Below, piece by piece: positions 60,453-64,000 of a stretch of DNA of 64,000 nucleotides; positions within the stretch are counted from its first letter, which is position 1; every line of letters starts with the position of its first letter. The notes under the pieces were generated by a model, which saw only the letters and a list, made by a program, of their open reading frames with translations, did not search any database and was not told where the DNA came from. Where the stretch lies: positions 62,001 to 126,000 of the forward strand of contig CACJJR010000001.1 in NCBI GenBank assembly GCA_902593795.1. Reading direction: 5' to 3'. The stretch is from an uncultured Candidatus Actinomarina sp. GTDB lineage: Bacteria > Actinomycetota > Acidimicrobiia > Actinomarinales > Actinomarinaceae. The translations under genes and the position numbers were made by a program.

Positions 60453-63426
60453 AAGAAATTTGATTTCTTGGAATTAGTTTAATTTCTTTTCTACAGGTAT
60501 TGTTTGGAAGTCTAATAATCCAACCAAAACTTGGTTCACCTTTTGGATCTTGCTTATTATCTATCAGGTATCCGTGTATTGTTGCTGTTCTTTTTTGCTG
60601 TTCAAGTTTCAAAGCTTTATTTCCTACTCCTCTTTCGGTGCTTAAAGAATTGTTCATTATATAATTTACAAACTTGGAATCCATTCCACTCTCTAAGGAT
60701 TTCCAACCTTGGGGCGTATTAGGGCTACGAGCTACTACAGTAAAATCATAGTTTTCATGATTGTGTCTTCGAAATTTATTTTCTAACTGTGATGCACCAT
60801 TATTTATAATCAATTTCCAGTTGTCAATCCCTGGTTCACATGTGTGACTTGGAACATAGTGGATGCTAGATGTTTTTGATTTAGGACATTTTAAATTACC
60901 CTCTAAAAACCACCTTAGGACTTTTGTTGGATTCTCTACACTCCACTTGAATTCAGAAAGATACTTATGAATAAGTTCATTTTCAACATCTGCTATCCAG
61001 AATTCTCTTATTGTTTTTCCAAGTTTAAATTCCTTTTTTTGTAAATCTATATTATCTATCAAGGAAATAAAATTTTTAAAGTTTTCTTTATCTTGTTTAG
61101 TGCCTTGGGAAGGAAATGATTGCGATTTATCAAATGGCTTACCTCCTCCAAAATTTTCTGAAACTAATCCTATATTCCTCATTTTTTGAGCTGCAGTTGG
61201 TGGGACTCTACCTTCCTGAATTACATATATTGCTAAATCTAAAGGAGATGTATTTCTCAAAAATCTTTGTTCTTTTGATTCTGGTAAATTACTTAATAAT
61301 TCTCTAAGTCCAAATTCAGTTTTACAAATATCTACAAAATCCTCATACAAATCTCTAGTGTTGTCACGTGCATCTCTTGCAAAAAATACTCTTACTAAAT
61401 CTTTGTAATTATTCCTATAGCCAAACCATCTAGCCATCTGCTCAAGAGTGTCTCCAGCTGTAACTACTCTTGTGAAATAAGATATTGTCAAATCAGGAAT
61501 AGTGTATCCTCTTGAAAGCATATTTCCACCGGTAAGTACCTTCCAAACTCCGGGTTCGCCGGGATTCTTGTTGAAAGAAGGGGTAGGGTTTGACTGATTT
61601 ATTAGAATGTAAATATTATCGCTATTTTCATCTGGTGGCTGCTCTATTAAATCTCTTGCTACATATATATATTTTTTTATCTCGTTAAAATCACTTGGCA
61701 ATTTTAATTCAGTATTATAGGGTTCAATAAGCTCATTCGTTTTTTTAAAATCTTCCTCGTATAACTTTTTTAATCGAACTAAACCAGCACCTGTGTAATC
61801 GCTATTGTCCCAAACTCCTTGAACTTTTTCAGCCATATCTTCTTGATCTTGATTTTTATGTGAAGTGTGAACCAACATTGTGTGGTGTGGAAATACATCG
61901 CCATAATTAACATTCATTTGTTTTTCTCGATAAAGTTTTATAGCACCTGACAAAAGAAAAGCATCCAAAGCATTTTGGATTGAATTTTCCTCATCAGATA
62001 CTAGGACATCTCTTACATATAATGAAAAATCTTCGTGTGGAAATTTTTCTTCAAGATTTGTTGATATGAAGTCTTTAGGGCCCATATAATCGTCAGGAGC
62101 ATCCAAAAGAGTAATAAAATCTTTTGGAAACAAGTCATCTTTATCGTCTGAAGTCACAAATACATTAGCGTAGGGCGTTGCTGTATAAGCAACATATTGT
62201 GCTCTAGGAAGAAGCTTAATTAAATTTCTAATTTCTAAATTTGTTGCTTGAAGGTCTTCTTCGTCCCTTAAACCGTCTTCATTAAATTCTGTATAAGGAG
62301 TCACCGATGCAGAATCTGCTTCATCATCAATAATTAAAACCGGCATATGTTTAAGTGAAGTTGTTCCTGCTTTCTTTAATAATTTAATTATTTTTTTTAT
62401 AGATCCAGTAGTTTTATTAATAGCAACAAAGTGTGCTGGAACATTTTTTAAATCTTCATAATTATTTTCACCTTGAAAAGAAAATGGAGAGAAAGGCATT
62501 CGGCCAGTTGGTAATCCATTATCTGTATAATCAGTGACTCTTTGTACTAAAACACCGTCTGTAGTTGAACTTGGACGAAAACCATGAGAAACAAAAGTAC
62601 TAGTAGGGTCCTCGTATGGAACTCTGAAAGTTGGATCATCAAAATAATCTTTATCCATGCTTTCATCAAAAGAAACGTTTGCCCAATCTACTATATCTGG
62701 ATGAATTATTTCTCTACCAAAAATATCTTGATCAAATCTTTTTTGTGTCTGGCGTCTTAATATAGTATTTCTTCCAGTGAGAATAATTATTACTTTATAA
62801 CCACAGTCAATTGCTTTTGAAACAAGTCCTTCCATATGTAGGGTTTTTCCACTTTGCACGTGTCCAATCACAAGACCCTTTGTTTGATAAGGCTTAGAAG
62901 TTACTGGAGGTTCTAAATAATCAAGGACTGCATTAGAAGATTCATCAAGCTCTTTAAGAATTTTATGTTTTTTCGGATTGTGTTTTAATTTTTTATCAAG
63001 AAGGTGTCTTTTAAGTGTGTTCCAATAATGAAAATTGGATTCAACATCTTTAAGCCACGGCTTTGATGGATTATCACTAAATACTTGTATATGCTCAGGT
63101 TCACCAAATTTAATTAACAAATTTAAAGTATCAATAACTTGTGGTGGGAGTTCTAATGTTTCATTTATTTTATTTCTTCTTTCTTCTGAATTTTTTGGGA
63201 AACCATCGAGCGATTCATTATCTTCCCAGAGAAAATCTGTATAAATCTTTCTAAATGACTGGAGAATATCTTGATTTTGATTTTCTATTTCTGTATATAA
63301 ATCACCTAAATTTAAATCAAAGTCTTTATCTATAATTTTGTGAGACTGGATAAGCAAAGAAAGTGAAACAAGTGGTCCTTGAGAAGGTTTTTTAATTATT
63401 TTGTCTAATTTTTCTTTTATATTCAT
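60445..63426 (-). CDS. Z1-domain helicase-like ATPase
   Basis: A 993-aa protein of the Z1 family (superfamily 2-like). Walker A GHVQSGKT is at residues 188-195, Walker B DDEAD at 367-371, TATPYAN at 415-421 and the Z1 signature GGNMLSRGYTIPDLTISYF with QMARWFGYR and DLVRVFFA in the 640-700 region. Z1 proteins occur with methyltransferases, GHKL ATPases and PD-(D/E)XK proteins in restriction-like conflict systems, as here. The start shares one base with the DUF4420 stop. Confidence 0.92.
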   Translation of the reverse strand: MNIKEKLDKIIKKPSQGPLVSLSLLIQSHKIIDKDFDLNLGDLYTEIENQNQDILQSFRKIYTDFLWEDNESLDGFPKNSEERRNKINETLELPPQVIDTLNLLIKFGEPEHIQVFSDNPSKPWLKDVESNFHYWNTLKRHLLDKKLKHNPKKHKILKELDESSNAVLDYLEPPVTSKPYQTKGLVIGHVQSGKTLHMEGLVSKAIDCGYKVIIILTGRNTILRRQTQKRFDQDIFGREIIHPDIVDWANVSFDESMDKDYFDDPTFRVPYEDPTSTFVSHGFRPSSTTDGVLVQRVTDYTDNGLPTGRMPFSPFSFQGENNYEDLKNVPAHFVAINKTTGSIKKIIKLLKKAGTTSLKHMPVLIIDDEADSASVTPYTEFNEDGLRDEEDLQATNLEIRNLIKLLPRAQYVAYTATPYANVFVTSDDKDDLFPKDFITLLDAPDDYMGPKDFISTNLEEKFPHEDFSLYVRDVLVSDEENSIQNALDAFLLSGAIKLYREKQMNVNYGDVFPHHTMLVHTSHKNQDQEDMAEKVQGVWDNSDYTGAGLVRLKKLYEEDFKKTNELIEPYNTELKLPSDFNEIKKYIYVARDLIEQPPDENSDNIYILINQSNPTPSFNKNPGEPGVWKVLTGGNMLSRGYTIPDLTISYFTRVVTAGDTLEQMARWFGYRNNYKDLVRVFFARDARDNTRDLYEDFVDICKTEFGLRELLSNLPESKEQRFLRNTSPLDLAIYVIQEGRVPPTAAQKMRNIGLVSENFGGGKPFDKSQSFPSQGTKQDKENFKNFISLIDNIDLQKKEFKLGKTIREFWIADVENELIHKYLSEFKWSVENPTKVLRWFLEGNLKCPKSKTSSIHYVPSHTCEPGIDNWKLIINNGASQLENKFRRHNHENYDFTVVARSPNTPQGWKSLESGMDSKFVNYIMNNSLSTERGVGNKALKLEQQKRTATIHGYLIDNKQDPKGEPSFGWIIRLPNNTCRKEIKLIPRNQISYE

Positions 63427-64000
63427 TAAGTTTTTTTAGTATTAATTACTTCTTGAAATTCTTGGGATCTACAAGGTACTCCTGTATTCAGACCACTTAA
63501 ATTTAATTTATATGAAATGTCTGAAATGTTATCAGAAAAATTTAAAGCTTCGTATTCCTCTTTTTTAAATTTTGGAAAATTTTGATCAACGTAGAAACTC
63601 AAAGGATCATTATTTGAAGAAAAGACGTATTCCTGAGTCATTGACTTAGCTTGACTAAAGTCATCAGATAAATAACCTTCAACTTTAACAATAAAAGCAT
63701 CCAAAACATCTTTTGAACTGATGCTGTTTTCAATTCCATCTATAAGTTTTGAAACACTCATTGAGCTAGCTAGATTTTGAACTGGTGAAACTTGGATTGA
63801 AATTAAAAATAAATCAGAATCATTACTAGGTTCTAGTTGTTCTATTGAAGAAATTACATGTTCTCTTTTTGTATTTTTTGTTGTTTTAATCTCAAACTCA
63901 TTATTTTCTAATCTAAAATCATGCCGGTCATGTTCTGGTCCTCTCCAGTCATATACTGACTCTTCACCATTTATTTTGACTAGATATTCTAAAAACCATA
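63426..64000 (-). CDS. PD-(D/E)XK nuclease of the DUF4420 type (5' end beyond window)
   Basis: The frame stays open from the stop at 63426 to the window edge, so at least 191 codons are present; an internal ATG at 63761 is not the start. The upstream part reads GPEHDRHDF then NEFEIKTTKN, the D...ExK catalytic core, followed by HVISSIEQLEPSNDSDLFLI, and the C-terminal part (GYLSDDF...FPKF, SDISYKLNLSGL) is typical for DUF4420. It is the likely endonuclease subunit of the Z1 system. Partial because of the window end. Confidence 0.85.
   Translation of the reverse strand, partial: WFLEYLVKINGEESVYDWRGPEHDRHDFRLENNEFEIKTTKNTKREHVISSIEQLEPSNDSDLFLISIQVSPVQNLASSMSVSKLIDGIENSISSKDVLDAFIVKVEGYLSDDFSQAKSMTQEYVFSSNNDPLSFYVDQNFPKFKKEEYEALNFSDNISDISYKLNLSGLNTGVPCRSQEFQEVINTKKT

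Overview
The window looks like a chromosome segment of a small, AT-rich, tightly packed actinobacterium, most like the marine Actinomarinales. The evidence is a WhiB-family iron-sulfur regulator (10213-10467), an actinobacterial GlnR-type orphan regulator beside a type II glutamine synthetase, very low GC, frequent 1-17 bp gene overlaps and intergenic gaps mostly under 100 bp. The taxonomic call is an inference from gene content; no 16S rRNA gene is present.

Layout. 1-13 kb: tRNA-Arg(TCG), a WecG/TagA glycosyltransferase, argS, glnII/glnR, Fe-S assembly proteins (NFU N-domain, HesB/IscA type), an Mrp-selA-selB operon, whiB, an NfeD-like membrane protein, a lone receiver domain and a CorC/CNNM protein. 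13.6-22 kb: a mannitol phosphotransferase set (HPr, mannitol-1-P dehydrogenase, separate IIA, IIB and IIC, then enzyme I), and a cytidylyltransferase of the IspD type overlapping a COG4091/SAF oxidoreductase, which may be a type II DXR (DRL). 22-27 kb: the rpsF-ssb-rpsR-rplI-dnaB operon and panB. 27-35 kb: base and nucleoside salvage, namely a YhhQ-type queuosine-precursor transporter, nucleoside hydrolase, DUF2419/Qng1 protein, ribokinase, uridine phosphorylase and nucleoside deoxyribosyltransferase, plus MsrA, a P450 and a Cys/Met PLP enzyme. 35.7-51 kb: a CREST/ceramidase-like membrane hydrolase, four secreted lipoproteins (three with HExxH zinc-protease motifs, one of which has an ATA where its start codon should be), arsC, dinB-like, cutA, SDR, acyltransferase, MFS exporter, adenosine deaminase, esterase, epimerase and trhO.

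51.16-64 kb is accessory. It begins with the 3' half of a tRNA-Val(TAC) gene, whose orientation predicts an island running rightwards to an intact tRNA-Val beyond the window. All genes after the boundary are on the minus strand. They form two blocks. The right block (57.85 kb to the window end) is a restriction-like conflict system: PD-(D/E)XK nuclease of the DUF4420 type (partial) - Z1-domain ATPase - a 493-aa PUA-like/zinc-ribbon protein - C5 DNA methyltransferase. The left block (52.8-57.7 kb) is an uncharacterised operon: 32-aa peptide, NYN RNase, zinc-finger protein, GxxExxY nuclease-like protein, membrane-anchored protein, VWA protein, SGNH hydrolase and exported metzincin. This left block, with its small zinc-ribbon satellites at 51.9-52.6 kb, is the best candidate for something undescribed.

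Functions are from motif recognition by eye; no database search was run.
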